A stretch of DNA of 35,240 nt, taken from contig JAIRXH010000129.1 of NCBI GenBank assembly GCA_031268385.1, positions 1-35,240 of the forward strand, given 5' to 3'. The DNA is from Treponema sp. GTDB taxonomy: Bacteria > Spirochaetota > Spirochaetia > Treponematales > Breznakiellaceae. Under the pieces are notes generated by a model that worked only from the letters and a program-made list of their open reading frames with translations, had not been told where the DNA came from and searched no databases. Shown here in pieces: positions 23,452-32,817 of this stretch; within the stretch, counting starts at the first letter, position 1, and every line of letters starts with the position of its first letter. The translations under genes were made by a program, and so were the position numbers.

Positions 23452-23879
23452 ACATCGACAAAATAAAAAACGGTGTTGTCATTGATCATATCAAGGCGGG
23501 GCTGGGTATACGGATCTTCAACTGGCTCGGTCTTGACAGGGCCCCCTACACCGTCGCCTTTGTGATAAACGCCGCCTCGGATCGCATGGGCCGCAAGGAC
23601 ATCATCAAGATCGACAACACCATCGCCATCAACTTCGATCTTCTGGGGCTTATAGATCCCAACATAACAGTAAACGTCATAGAAAATGAGAGGATCACCG
23701 GAAAGATCAAGCTCAAGATGCCCGAGCGGGTGGAAGATGTCCTTGTCTGCAAAAATCCCCGGTGCATCACGTCAACGGAAAAGTACATTCCCCACATCTT
23801 CCATCTGGAAAACGCCGAACAGCGGACTTACCGCTGCGAGTACTGTGACGAGATAAAATCCGCGGGGGACTTCCGGTAA
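23445..23879 (+). CDS. pyrI: Aspartate carbamoyltransferase, regulatory subunit
   Basis: A 144-aa protein with the N-terminal nucleotide-binding domain ([25 protein letters not shown] site) and the C-terminal zinc domain. Four Cys are seen in CKNPRC and CEYC, which bind the structural zinc that docks on PyrB. The start overlaps the pyrB stop by 7 bases and has AAGGAGA ahead. It makes ATCase sensitive to CTP inhibition. It faces the DinB-like gene across 32 bases. Confidence 0.96.
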   Translation: MLNIDKIKNGVVIDHIKAGLGIRIFNWLGLDRAPYTVAFVINAASDRMGRKDIIKIDNTIAINFDLLGLIDPNITVNVIENERITGKIKLKMPERVEDVLVCKNPRCITSTEKYIPHIFHLENAEQRTYRCEYCDEIKSAGDFR

Positions 23880-23911
23880 AAACCAGCGCCGCCCCGGCGG
23901 ACCCTTTCGCC

Positions 23912-24442
23912 TCAGGAAAGAAGTTTGACGTTGATTCCCGACCAGTCGTTGTCTATCTTGAGCTTGTCAAAAATCTGGGAAGCCTGTCCCCGGTGATGAG
24001 TTCCGTGGGCGACAAGCTGGCCAAGCATGAAGTACAAGGGAACCGAGGCGGGCTTTCCGCCGTACCAGTCCGTCCCGACAGGCGCACTGAATTCCGCTTC
24101 GGAAAGGGCCGATACCAATTTGACAAAGGCGTCATCGGCGGTCTTTATGTCCGCGGCAAGTTTCTTCCACTGGACCTCGGTCAGTTTGCCTTTGGGCACC
24201 GTCACTTTTCCCAGAGCCGCCAGGGCTTTCCGCGCCGCGGGGTTTTTGCCCACAGCATCCGTGAACATCCCCATCATGTAGAACGCGCCTCCCAAAATAT
24301 GGGAGGCAATGCCGGAAAGGCTCTTGTAGTAGCTTCCCCGCGCCTTTTCCCTGTCCTCGTTGGACATCTTGTCCAAAATACCAAGAAGCGTCCGGTTCGC
24401 CTCTTTATTGTATCCGGCGAACATGGTAAACATCTCTTTCAT
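23912..24442 (-). CDS. DinB-family protein (putative metal-dependent thiol transferase fold)
   Basis: A 176-aa four-helix-bundle protein of the DinB/YfiT type. The helix 2 histidine lies in SLSGIASHILGGAFYMMG, and the second metal-ligand pair in the diagnostic VAHGTHHRGQASQIF near the C terminus. Members are often bacillithiol- or mycothiol-linked transferases or damage-inducible proteins, but most are uncharacterised. The actual reaction here is unknown. It is a single gene converging on pyrI. Confidence 0.82.
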   Translation of the reverse strand: MKEMFTMFAGYNKEANRTLLGILDKMSNEDREKARGSYYKSLSGIASHILGGAFYMMGMFTDAVGKNPAARKALAALGKVTVPKGKLTEVQWKKLAADIKTADDAFVKLVSALSEAEFSAPVGTDWYGGKPASVPLYFMLGQLVAHGTHHRGQASQIFDKLKIDNDWSGINVKLLS

Positions 24443-24492
24443 TTGTCCGTATCCTCCTTTGAAAATTAGTGAACTTGTTCTATTTCAGGGAA

Positions 24493-24526
24493 GTCTGTCC
24501 ATACTGTGTCTACATTACGGACAGAC
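24493..24526. repeat. Inverted repeat GTCTGTCC / GGACAGAC
   Basis: Eight-base perfect arms 18 bases apart lie between the NCS2 stop and the DinB start. It could be the end-of-gene hairpin of the permease or an operator for the DinB-like gene. There is no U-run. Confidence 0.45.
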
Positions 24527-24527
24527 A

Positions 24528-25838
24528 CTATTTAATGAAAAACCGAAGTACAAAGATCACAAAAAGCACCCAGGTAATTACGGTAATATCCTTCCATTTT
24601 CCCGTCACCGCCTTGAGGATCACATAGGAAAGAACCCCGTAGACGATTCCTTCGGCGATGCTGTAAGCAAAGGGCATCATGATAATGGCAAGGAAAGCGG
24701 GAATGCCTTCGGTGGGGTCAGAAAAATCAATGCCCGTAACGGCCTTCATCATGAGGAAGCCCACAAAGACAAGGGCGGGAGCGGCCGCGGCTCCGGGAAT
24801 AAGCAGAAAGAGAGGTGAAAGGAACAGGGCAATGATAAAAAGAACCGCGGTTGAAACGGCGGTAAGCCCGGTGCGGCCCCCGGCGGCGACGCCCGCCGTA
24901 CTTTCCACATAGCTTGTAACCGTAGACGTACCAAGGGCCGCCCCGGCTACGGTCCCGATGGCGTCGGCAAGAAGCGCCTGTTTGACTCTGGGAATTTCCC
25001 CCTTTTCGTTGATAAGGCCCGCCTGTGTCGTCACGCCTACAAGGGTACCTACGGTATCGAAAATATCGACAAAAAGGAATGTAAAAAACACGGTAAAAAA
25101 TTTGAAGGTCAAAAGATTGTTGAATTCAAACTTCAAAAAGAGCGGAGCCTCGGGAAAGCTCACAGGAGAAAAAGACCGCGGAACCTGCGTTATTCCCAGG
25201 GGAATGCCGAGAATCGTTGTCGCGATGATCCCGATAAGTATGGCGCCGGGAACCTTGAGGGAATGGAGAATGATGATGATCACAAGGCCGGCAAGGGCAA
25301 GAAGGGCGGGAGTAACGTGAAAGACGGGATCTCCGCCGGTCAACGCGCCCAGAGCGATTATGGTTCCGTCGCCCTGGACCACGACGCCGGAGTTTGCCAT
25401 TCCGATAAGGGCGATAAAAAGACCAATGCCTACCGCCACCGCCTTTTTCAGGTTCGCCGGAATTGCCCTGATTATCGCCTCCCGCACATTGACAAGAGAA
25501 AGAACAATAAAGACTATGCCTTCAAGGAACACGGCCGTCAGGGCAAGCTGCCAGGAATACCCCATTCCCATTACAACCGAATAGGTAAAGTAGGCGTTAA
25601 GCCCCATGCCGGGAGCCAGAGCGACAGGCAGGTTCGCCGCAAAAGCCATGACCAGGGTGGCAATGGCCGACGCAAGCACCGTGGCGGTAAAGACCCCGCC
25701 GGAACTCATGCCGGTTTTGCTCAGCATGTCCGGATTGACCGCCAGAATGTACGCCATGGTCAGGAAGGTGGTAACGCCCGCGAAAATCTCCCTCCGCACC
25801 GTTGTGCCATGCTCCTCAAGCCTGAAAAGTTTCTCCAC
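24528..25838 (-). CDS. NCS2-family purine permease (AzgA/PbuG-like)
   Basis: A 436-aa membrane protein with about 13-14 helices. AzgA-branch motifs are clear: GVTTFLTMAYILAVNPDML near the N terminus, NLPVALAPGMGLNAYFTYSVV, and DIFDTVGTLVGVTTQAGL in the second half. This branch imports hypoxanthine, guanine or adenine by proton symport. The start is GTG with AAGGAGA seven bases ahead. A TTGAAA lies about 17 bases before TATCGC in the 78-base gap, a possible own promoter. I see no purine riboswitch fold in that gap. With the BMP importer it suggests active purine salvage. Confidence 0.93.
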   Translation of the reverse strand: MEKLFRLEEHGTTVRREIFAGVTTFLTMAYILAVNPDMLSKTGMSSGGVFTATVLASAIATLVMAFAANLPVALAPGMGLNAYFTYSVVMGMGYSWQLALTAVFLEGIVFIVLSLVNVREAIIRAIPANLKKAVAVGIGLFIALIGMANSGVVVQGDGTIIALGALTGGDPVFHVTPALLALAGLVIIIILHSLKVPGAILIGIIATTILGIPLGITQVPRSFSPVSFPEAPLFLKFEFNNLLTFKFFTVFFTFLFVDIFDTVGTLVGVTTQAGLINEKGEIPRVKQALLADAIGTVAGAALGTSTVTSYVESTAGVAAGGRTGLTAVSTAVLFIIALFLSPLFLLIPGAAAAPALVFVGFLMMKAVTGIDFSDPTEGIPAFLAIIMMPFAYSIAEGIVYGVLSYVILKAVTGKWKDITVITWVLFVIFVLRFFIK

Positions 25839-25916
25839 GATATTCTCCTTTATACTATTGCGATACAGGCATATAAAACCGATTTCAAAATTGAAGCCGG
25901 GGGAAAGCTCCGGAAA

Positions 25917-26753
25917 TTATCCCTTCACGGCGCCGGCCATCATTCCCTTGACCAGTTTGTCCTGTCCAAAGATGTACAGGAGGATGACGGGGAGGGACGA
26001 AAGGGCAAGAACGGCCATGATTACCGGAATATTGCTCGAATATTGGCCCTGGTACGCCCAGACCGCCAGAGGCAGGGTGCGGCTCCTCATTGACTGCGTA
26101 AGCACCATCGCGAAACTGAATTCGTTCCAGATAACCACGCCGTTGTAGATTCCCAGCGTAGCCAACCCCGATGTCGACAGGGGAAAAATGATCCTGAAAA
26201 ACGTGGAGAACTTGCCGCATCCGTCTATTTCCGCGGCCTCTTCCAGCTCCCTGGGAATTCCCTGCATAAAGGCGGTAAGAATAAAAATCGACATGGGCAG
26301 GTTAAAGGCGATGTTCGGCCCGACCAGCGCCCAGCGGGTATCGTAGATATTGGCCCTTATCGCCATTATAAAAAGGGGAATAAGGGTAATATGAATGGGC
26401 ACCGACATGGCGGCCACTATAAGGCTGAAGATGGGCCTGTTAAGCCTGAACTTCATGCGGGACAGGGGATAGGCCGCAAAAGCGCTCAAAAGGAGGAGCA
26501 GTGTAAGGGCAACAATAATCAGCAATACGCTGTTATAGAGGTACTGGAGGAAACCGCCCTTGAATACCTGCACATAATTGCTGAACTGCCACGTTCCGGG
26601 CAGCCTGAACAAATTGCCGCTCAGGAATTCGCCAAGCGTCTTGAAAGAAGTAATAATCAAATAATAAAAAGGAAGGCCGGTGATGAGGAGCCAGATAAAG
26701 GCGAAAAAAAATGCCAGACACCACCAGGCCGATACGCGCCTTTTTTTCTTCAC
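25917..26753 (-). CDS. Carbohydrate ABC transporter permease, MalG type (second importer)
   Basis: A 278-aa permease with an N-terminal helix ending in TGLPFYYLIITSFK, the EAA loop LEEAAEIDGCGKFSTFFRIIFPLS, and the C-terminal tail KLVKGMMAGAVKG that is standard for MalG relatives. It overlaps the MalF partner by 4 bases and is the last transport gene before the NCS2 permease. Again there is no linked ATPase gene. Confidence 0.92.
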   Translation of the reverse strand: MKKKRRVSAWWCLAFFFAFIWLLITGLPFYYLIITSFKTLGEFLSGNLFRLPGTWQFSNYVQVFKGGFLQYLYNSVLLIIVALTLLLLLSAFAAYPLSRMKFRLNRPIFSLIVAAMSVPIHITLIPLFIMAIRANIYDTRWALVGPNIAFNLPMSIFILTAFMQGIPRELEEAAEIDGCGKFSTFFRIIFPLSTSGLATLGIYNGVVIWNEFSFAMVLTQSMRSRTLPLAVWAYQGQYSSNIPVIMAVLALSSLPVILLYIFGQDKLVKGMMAGAVKG

Positions 26754-27649
26754 GCTTCCGCCGCCTTTCTGTTCAGGGTAAATACGACAAGCAGGGCCAC
26801 CAGGGTAATCAGTATGAACATGCCGCCCGCGACCGCCGCCCCGTAGCCAAAATTCTGTTTGACAAACGATGTCTTGTACATCATCGTCGCCATGAGTTCC
26901 GTGGCAACGCCGGGACCGCCGCCCGTCATAACATACACCAAATCGAAATACTTGAGGGAGCCGATAATGCTTACCGTGGCGCCGGAAACAATGGTGGGCC
27001 GGAGCAGGGGAAGGGAAATTTTCCAGAAGTACTGGCCCCGCGTCGCCCCGTCGATGGCGGCCGCTTCGTAAAGCTCCACAGGAATGGTCCCGTAGGCCGC
27101 CAGATAGAGGATCATGTAAAAAGGCGTATACTGCCAGCTTACCACACCCATTACGGCAAGAAGGGCCCTTTCGGGCCTGCCCAAAAGATCGACGGTACCG
27201 CCTCCGAAGAATTTTGATATGGAAGCAAATATGCCGAAATTCGCGTCCAGCGCGAATTTGAAAAGTATGCCGATGGCGACCGAAGAAATCAGATAGGGCA
27301 GGAACCAGATTACCTTGAAGACAACCCCTTTCCTGCCGACGATGTCCAGAAAGGTCGCCAGCGATATGGCCAGTACCCCCTGGGTCGCGAGGGAAATAAA
27401 CATCACAATGAGGTTATTGCGAAACGCGGCCCAGAAGCTCGGATCGCCGACAAGGACTTTCCAGTTGTCAAGTCCGACCGGTTTTCTGACGGTACTGATG
27501 CCGTTCCACTGCACCAGGCTGATGGAAAAAGAATCAATAATTGGATAGACAACAAACACGGCGAGGAGCAAAAGAGAAGGAAACAGAAAAACAGACGCGG
27601 CGATATGAATTGATCGCTGCCGGACTTTCCGCAAAGATTTTTCGCTCAT
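26750..27649 (-). CDS. Carbohydrate ABC transporter permease, MalF type (second importer)
   Basis: A 299-aa permease. The first helix is IAASVFLFPSLLLLAVFVVYPIIDSF, the EAA loop YEAAAIDGATRGQYFWKISLPLLRPT, and the GGPGVATELMATMMYKTSF segment is family-typical. ATG 27649 has GGGGA five bases ahead. Another ATG at 27724 would add 25 residues with no family match and also has a G-rich site, so the start is uncertain. Between it and the binding-protein gene lies a small hairpin. Confidence 0.91.
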   Translation of the reverse strand: MSEKSLRKVRQRSIHIAASVFLFPSLLLLAVFVVYPIIDSFSISLVQWNGISTVRKPVGLDNWKVLVGDPSFWAAFRNNLIVMFISLATQGVLAISLATFLDIVGRKGVVFKVIWFLPYLISSVAIGILFKFALDANFGIFASISKFFGGGTVDLLGRPERALLAVMGVVSWQYTPFYMILYLAAYGTIPVELYEAAAIDGATRGQYFWKISLPLLRPTIVSGATVSIIGSLKYFDLVYVMTGGGPGVATELMATMMYKTSFVKQNFGYGAAVAGGMFILITLVALLVVFTLNRKAAEA

Positions 27650-27750
27650 CACATCCCCATGTTTGTTGACCGCGGGTGGGAAACTTGGGGTAACGCCGAT
27701 TAACTTGTGGCTAATCAGCGCCATCCCCCGGTTTTCTTGTCTTGCGCCGG

Positions 27751-29034
27751 TTATTTTCTTAGCGCGGCGGTCTGCGCCTGCTGAACCCGCCTCATCATCT
27801 CCTGGGGCGTCATGGTAAGACCAAAGACTTCCTGGGAAGTAACCTTGAGTTCCTCGGCCACTTCGTTGGTAAGCGCCTGATCATACCAGAACTGAATGTC
27901 GGGCGCGCCCTGAATCGCGTCGAAAACCTGTTTTACCAGAGGATCGGTAATGGTGACGTTTTTCACCGGCGGAATACGGCCCAGCGCGGTGCGTTCCCTT
28001 ACGGACTGATCATCCAGGAGGTATTTGAGCATTTCAAAGGCCGCCTCGGGATACTGGCATTTGCTGGAAATATGATAGAAATTATCGCCTATCGTTCCGG
28101 TTACCGTTCCCGGACTTCCGGAGCCGGTTTCATCGGAGGGGAAGTTAAAGAACCCGACTTTCTTGAGGAAATCGGGATTTTCGGCGCCGACGTTTCCGAC
28201 AAACCAGCTGCCCTGCACCTGCATGGCGGCCTGTTCCGTGTAGAGGAAGGTACGGGACTGACCTGAATCTTCGTCCAGACCGTTGAAGCCGTCATTGAAA
28301 TAACCTTTCTTTACCCACTCCTGAATTTTCTGGCCCGCCCAGACAAACGCGGGATCCTCAAAGGAACCACTCCCTTCCAGGGCCTTTGCCATTGGCTGCA
28401 GCCCGCCGTGCCTCGTGGGAAGCACCTGATAGTACATCAGACCCGTCCACTGGGTTTTGTTGGCAAGACTGAACGGGATAATTCCGTTCTGTTTGAGGGT
28501 ATCGCAGGCGGCTTCAAGCTCCCTGATGGTCGTCGGCACCTTGATGTTGTATTTGTTAAAGAGATCCCTGTTGTAAAAAACACCTTCGATGGCGGCGTTT
28601 TCTATCGGTACACCGTAAATTTTGCCGTTAACGGTTGCCTGCGCAATACCCGCATCAAGGAATTTTGCCTTGTAATTATCCTTGTTGAAGTAGGAAGTTA
28701 TGTCGGTAAGGAGCCCCGCCTTGATGTACTCGTTGGTGGTGCCGCCCGTCCAGGAAATAAACACGTCCGGCAGCTGCTGGGAAGCTACCGCCACCGCGAT
28801 CTTCTGTTTGTAGGCGTCGTTGGCCGTAATTGTTATATTTACCTTGTAATCGGGATTGGCCGCCTCAAAACGTTTGACCGCATTTTCGATGATTGCCGTA
28901 ATCTCGCCAATGTTCTGGATATGCCAGAATTCGATGACCTTCTTGCCACCCGCTCCACCCTGCTGGCCGGGACCCGCGAACAAAAGACCCGCAACAATCA
29001 ACAGCAATACGCCAAACATAATCTTTTTCGTCAT
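27751..29034 (-). CDS. Carbohydrate ABC transporter substrate-binding protein (second importer)
   Basis: A 427-aa family 1 solute-binding protein: KKVIEFWHIQNIGEITAIIENAVKRFEAANPDYKVN at the mature N terminus, QLPDVFISWTGG, GKIYGVPIENAAIEGVFYNRDLFNKYNI, and AAMQVQGSWFVGN. The signal sequence (MTKKIMFGVLLLIVAGLLFAGPG) has no cysteine at the cleavage region, so unlike the first importer's binding protein it is predicted to be a soluble periplasmic protein cut by signal peptidase I. A consensus-like promoter lies 45-73 bases upstream. Confidence 0.93.
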   Translation of the reverse strand: MTKKIMFGVLLLIVAGLLFAGPGQQGGAGGKKVIEFWHIQNIGEITAIIENAVKRFEAANPDYKVNITITANDAYKQKIAVAVASQQLPDVFISWTGGTTNEYIKAGLLTDITSYFNKDNYKAKFLDAGIAQATVNGKIYGVPIENAAIEGVFYNRDLFNKYNIKVPTTIRELEAACDTLKQNGIIPFSLANKTQWTGLMYYQVLPTRHGGLQPMAKALEGSGSFEDPAFVWAGQKIQEWVKKGYFNDGFNGLDEDSGQSRTFLYTEQAAMQVQGSWFVGNVGAENPDFLKKVGFFNFPSDETGSGSPGTVTGTIGDNFYHISSKCQYPEAAFEMLKYLLDDQSVRERTALGRIPPVKNVTITDPLVKQVFDAIQGAPDIQFWYDQALTNEVAEELKVTSQEVFGLTMTPQEMMRRVQQAQTAALRK

Positions 29035-29078
29035 GTTTTGCCTCCGGAAAAATATTTACGCTCAAAAGCGAATAAGGC

Positions 29079-29107
29079 ATTATATGCTCTTTTGCCGGGT
29101 CCGTCAA
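29079..29107 (-). promoter_or_regulatory. Strong sigma-70-type promoter for the second sugar importer
   Basis: TTGACG (29107-29102), a 17-base spacer and TATAAT (29084-29079). The -35 box starts in the T-run of the hydrogenase-operon terminator. Confidence 0.8.
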
Positions 29108-29136
29108 TAAAAAATCGTCCCCGAAAGGACGATTTA
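29105..29136 (-). terminator. Terminator of the hydrogenase operon
   Basis: AAATCGTCC / GGACGATTT stem with a 6-base loop, followed by TTTTATT on the minus strand. A GC-only palindrome, CCGGCGCGCGCCGG (29151-29164), lies between it and the hydA stop. Confidence 0.8.
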
Positions 29137-29172
29137 AAACCCGGCCGGGACCGGCGCGCGCCGGCCCGTCCG

Positions 29173-30930
29173 CTATTTCAGGTACAGGGGACGTTCCTCG
29201 TATTTGGTGTGGAGAAGCTCGTGGGCCTTGTGGCCGTTGGGTTCGCCGAGGAATTCCTTGTATACCTGCTGTATGAAGGGGTTCTGGTGGGAACACCGGA
29301 AGGACGATTTCTCGTCGTCAACATAAACGCCCGCGGTACGCTGTCTGCGGATTTCATCGGTACAGCCGTAAGGCTGACCTCCGCCGCCTATGCAGCCGCC
29401 GCGGCAGGCCATGACTTCCACAAAGTGGTAGGGGGGGGCCTTTCCCGCGGCTCTGGCATCGCGTATCCTGTTCAGCACCGCCTCTATGTTTCCCATCTGG
29501 TGGGCCACGGCAATGCGTATTTTGGTTCCGTTGTTAAAATCAACTTCCGCCTCCTTGACCCCTTCAAGGCCCCGGACAGGCTTGAAATTCACGTCGGACA
29601 GCTCTTTTTTGGTGACAAGGAAATAGGCGCTCCTCACCGCCGCTTCCATGACCCCGCCCGTAACGCCGAAGATAGTCCCCGCGCCGGTGTAAGGGCCCAT
29701 GGGGTTGTCCGCGTCTTCTTCAGGCAGTTTGAGGATTTCTATACCGGCCTGTTTTATCATGCGGGCAAGTTCACGGGTGGTTATGGCGATATCGACATCG
29801 TAATTATAACCGGCACTCTTCATGTCGCTGTTCCGCTTTGTTTCCCACTTCTTGGCGGTACAGGGCATGACCGAAACGGAATAGACCTTGCCGGGATCGA
29901 TCCCCGCCTTTTCGGCCCAGTAGGCCTTTATCATCGCGCCCATCATCTGCTGGGGAGATTTGGCGGTAGAGAAGTTGGGGATCATGTCGTTGTAGTATTT
30001 TTCCATATAATCGACCCAGGCGGGGCAGCAGCTGGTAATGAGGGGAATATCCGATCCCTTTTCGGCAAGCCGCTTCACGAGTTCCGTACCTTCTTCCATA
30101 ATCGTAAGATCCGCCGAGAAGTTGGTGTCGAAAACGGTCTTGAAACCCAGCCGTCTGAGGGCGGCGTAGATCTTCTTGGTAAACACCGTTCCCGGAGGAA
30201 GGCCGAATTCCTCGGCCAGGGCGACACGGACCGCCGGGGCTATCTGGACTACCGGATGTATGTCCGGGTTTTGCAGGGCGGCCCATACCTTGACGGTATC
30301 GTCCCGCTCATAAATGGCCCCCACGGGGCAGTGGGCGGCGCACTGGCCGCATTTGATGCAGGGACTTTCTCCCAGGGGAGCGTCGGCCGCGCTGGCAATT
30401 CTTCCCTTGATTCCCCTTCCCAGAAATTCAAGCGCCCAGACATTCTGCACTTCCTGGCAGACCTTGACGCAGCGCCCGCAGCGTATGCACTTTTCCGGGT
30501 TAAGGATTATGGCCGGATTGGAATCGTCCACGGGAAGCGCGTTAAGCACCTTGCGGAAGGGAACCTCGCGTATGCCGAATTCCGCCGCCAGGGTCTGCAG
30601 TTCGCAGCTTCCGTTGCGGGGGCACTGGAGGCAGTCGTTGGGGTGATTGCTGAGGATAAGCTCCACCACAGTACGGCGCACAGCGATGATCTCCGGATCA
30701 TGGGTAATAATATCCATGTTGTTGTCGACCGGCGTGGTACAGGCGCGGGCCATGCGGGGAGATCCGGGTCCGGCGGTACGGACAATGCAGATCCCGCAGG
30801 AGGCCCAGGGGGGCAGATCCGGGTTGTAACAGAGGGTGGGGATCTTGATGTTGATCTTTCTGGCCGCGTCCAGAATTGAAGTACCTTCTTCCACCTCAAC
30901 CGGCGTTCCGTTTATTTTAAGATTAACCAT
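29173..30930 (-). CDS. hydA: [FeFe] hydrogenase catalytic subunit (HydA/HndD type)
   Basis: A 585-aa modular hydrogenase. An N-terminal plant-type [2Fe-2S] domain has Cys34, 45, 48 and 64. Next come the His-ligated [4Fe-4S] site (His96, Cys100, 103, 109) and two ferredoxin clusters (Cys148/151/154/158 and 191/194/197/201). The H-cluster domain has TSCCPAW (299-305, with the proton-relay Cys301 and ligand Cys302), MPCTAKKWE (Cys357) and ACRGGCIGGGGQP (Cys509, 513). It reduces protons or oxidises H2 in the cytosol. It is the last gene of the operon, forms the multimeric complex with HydB and HydC, and is likely electron-bifurcating (NADH plus ferredoxin). Assembly needs HydEFG, not in the window. 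Confidence 0.97.
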   Translation of the reverse strand: MVNLKINGTPVEVEEGTSILDAARKINIKIPTLCYNPDLPPWASCGICIVRTAGPGSPRMARACTTPVDNNMDIITHDPEIIAVRRTVVELILSNHPNDCLQCPRNGSCELQTLAAEFGIREVPFRKVLNALPVDDSNPAIILNPEKCIRCGRCVKVCQEVQNVWALEFLGRGIKGRIASAADAPLGESPCIKCGQCAAHCPVGAIYERDDTVKVWAALQNPDIHPVVQIAPAVRVALAEEFGLPPGTVFTKKIYAALRRLGFKTVFDTNFSADLTIMEEGTELVKRLAEKGSDIPLITSCCPAWVDYMEKYYNDMIPNFSTAKSPQQMMGAMIKAYWAEKAGIDPGKVYSVSVMPCTAKKWETKRNSDMKSAGYNYDVDIAITTRELARMIKQAGIEILKLPEEDADNPMGPYTGAGTIFGVTGGVMEAAVRSAYFLVTKKELSDVNFKPVRGLEGVKEAEVDFNNGTKIRIAVAHQMGNIEAVLNRIRDARAAGKAPPYHFVEVMACRGGCIGGGGQPYGCTDEIRRQRTAGVYVDDEKSSFRCSHQNPFIQQVYKEFLGEPNGHKAHELLHTKYEERPLYLK

Positions 30931-30947
30931 GGCTTACTCCTATATCA

Positions 30948-30998
30948 GGCGGCGGAACCGCCGCCGCCGTTTAATCAAACATTAACACGAAGTGTTAA
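30948..30998. repeat. Two hairpins in the hydB-hydA spacer
   Basis: GGCGGCGG-AA-CCGCCGCC (30948-30965) and TTAACAC-GAA-GTGTTAA (30982-30998) fill most of the 71-base gap. They may set the mRNA stability or translation of hydA relative to hydB. Confidence 0.6.
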
Positions 30999-31001
30999 CA
31001 C

Positions 31002-32807
31002 TTACTCCTTGCTGATGGCGCCGAATTTGCAGGTCTTGAAACACTCGCCGCATTTGAGACAGGCCGCCAGGTCGATCCGGTAGGGGGGCCGTTTCTTGTC
31101 GCTCCCCTCTACCTGGACAATGCAGTTTGCCGGACACTTCTTCGCGCAGGCGCCGCAGCCTATGCACTTTTCGGGGTTGATGACATAGCGGATCAAATTC
31201 TTGCATTTGCCGGACCGGCACTTCTTGTCGTGAATGTGCTCAAGATATTCATTTTTGAAATTCTTGACCGTAGAAAGAACGGGATTGGGCGCCGTCTGCC
31301 CCAGAGCGCACAGGCTGGCCTTTGCCATGGACTTGCCTATGATCTCAAGTTTTTCAAGGTCGCCCTCTTCCCCATTGCCCGTGGTTATCTTGTCAAGAAT
31401 GTTCAAAAGCTGGGTGGTCCCAATGCGGCAGGGACTGCATTTTCCGCATGATTCATCAACGCAGAAATCCATGTAAAAGCGGGCCACGTCCACCACACAG
31501 TCGTCCTCGTCCATGACTATCATGCCGCCAGAACCCATCATGGAGCCGTTGGCGGTGAGGCTTTCGTAATCTATAGGCGTATCGAGCACCGCCTCGGTAA
31601 GAATGCCCCCCGAAGGGCCGCCGGTCTGGACTCCCTTGAATTTCTTTTTGTCCTTGATGCCACCGCCTATTTCGAAGATGATCTCGCGCAGGGTTGTCCC
31701 CATGGGCACTTCCACCAGGCCGGAATTTTTGACCTTGCCCGTGAGGGCGAAGACCTTGGTCCCCTTGGATTTTTCGGTTCCAATCTTCGCAAGCCAGGCG
31801 CCGCCTTTGGCGGTTATCACCGGAATGTTGGCAAGGGTTTCCACATTGTTGATAACCGTGGGCCGCTGCCAGAGTCCCTTGTTCGCCGGGAAAGGAGGTT
31901 TGGGAACGGGCATGCCCCGGTTCCCTTCGACCGATTTGATAAGGGCCGTCTCTTCGCCGCAGACAAAGGCGCCGGCGCCCAGGCGTATTTCAATGTCGAA
32001 GTCAAAACCCGACCCGAGTATGTTTTTGCCCAAAAGACCGTAGTTCTGGGCCTGGGAAAGGGCCCGCTTGAGCCGTTCTATCGCCAGGGGGTACTCCGCC
32101 CGAATGTACACAAAACCGGTATTTGCCCCTATGGCCTTGCCGGCGGTTATCATCCCCTCGATCACCGAATGGGGATCTCCCTCTATGGTAGACCTGTCCA
32201 TGTAGGCGCCGGGGTCCCCCTCGTCGGCGTTGCAGATAACGTACTTGATATCGCCTTGGGCCTTGCGGGCAAGATCCCACTTGAGCCATGTGGGAAAACC
32301 CGCGCCGCCCCGGCCCCGAAGGCCGGAAATTTTCATTTCGTTGACAACCTGTTCGGGAGTCCATTCAAAGAGGACCTTTTCAAGCCCGCTGTAGCCTTCA
32401 CGGGCTATGTACTCGTCTATATTTTCAGGATTGATGACCCCGCAGTTCCGCAGTACCACACGGACCTGCTTCTGGTAAAATTCAATGTCTTCCACCGCGA
32501 TGGAAGACTTCTTTTCCGTTTCGCCCTTGTACAGAAGCCGCTTGACTTCACGTCCCTTGACAATCTGCTCGGCGATGATCTCCGGGGCGTCTTCGGGCTT
32601 TACATCGACATAAAAGGATTCCTCGGGCAGCACCTTGACGATGGGTCCCCGTTCGCAGAAGCCGAAACAGCCGGTCTTGACGATCTGCACTTCGCCCCTG
32701 ACATTCTGTTTTTCCGCTTCGGCAATGAGGCGCTCGTAAATTTCCGCGCCCTTGTTGGATTCGCAGGCGGTTCCGCCGCAGGTAAGAATATAGTGGTTAT
32801 AGGCCAT
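31002..32807 (-). CDS. hydB: Hydrogenase NADH/FMN-binding subunit (HydB/HndC, NuoF-like)
   Basis: A 601-aa NuoF-type flavoprotein. The N-terminal thioredoxin-like [2Fe-2S] domain has Cys10, 15, 47 and 51. The NuoF core shows the glycine-rich NADH site GLRGRGGAGFPTWLKW and the FMN region CNADEGDPGAYMDR. The [4Fe-4S] site lies in SCGKCSPCRIGT with a later Cys. The C terminus carries an extra two-cluster ferredoxin domain (CIGCGACAKKCP and CLKCGECFKTC). This layout is that of bifurcating hydrogenase subunits in Thermotoga and clostridia. It takes electrons from NADH and passes them to HydA and ferredoxin. Confidence 0.96.
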   Translation of the reverse strand: MAYNHYILTCGGTACESNKGAEIYERLIAEAEKQNVRGEVQIVKTGCFGFCERGPIVKVLPEESFYVDVKPEDAPEIIAEQIVKGREVKRLLYKGETEKKSSIAVEDIEFYQKQVRVVLRNCGVINPENIDEYIAREGYSGLEKVLFEWTPEQVVNEMKISGLRGRGGAGFPTWLKWDLARKAQGDIKYVICNADEGDPGAYMDRSTIEGDPHSVIEGMITAGKAIGANTGFVYIRAEYPLAIERLKRALSQAQNYGLLGKNILGSGFDFDIEIRLGAGAFVCGEETALIKSVEGNRGMPVPKPPFPANKGLWQRPTVINNVETLANIPVITAKGGAWLAKIGTEKSKGTKVFALTGKVKNSGLVEVPMGTTLREIIFEIGGGIKDKKKFKGVQTGGPSGGILTEAVLDTPIDYESLTANGSMMGSGGMIVMDEDDCVVDVARFYMDFCVDESCGKCSPCRIGTTQLLNILDKITTGNGEEGDLEKLEIIGKSMAKASLCALGQTAPNPVLSTVKNFKNEYLEHIHDKKCRSGKCKNLIRYVINPEKCIGCGACAKKCPANCIVQVEGSDKKRPPYRIDLAACLKCGECFKTCKFGAISKE

Positions 32808-32817
32808 TGTTGTCTCC

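Noticed and set aside
25839-25916. Purine riboswitch ahead of the NCS2 permease
   Set aside because: The gap is short and shows no three-way-junction core; only a small palindrome and a possible promoter are seen.
28408-30879. Very long plus-strand frame (823 codons)
   Set aside because: It lies opposite the binding-protein and hydA genes, whose families are certain; it is a shadow frame of GC-rich DNA.
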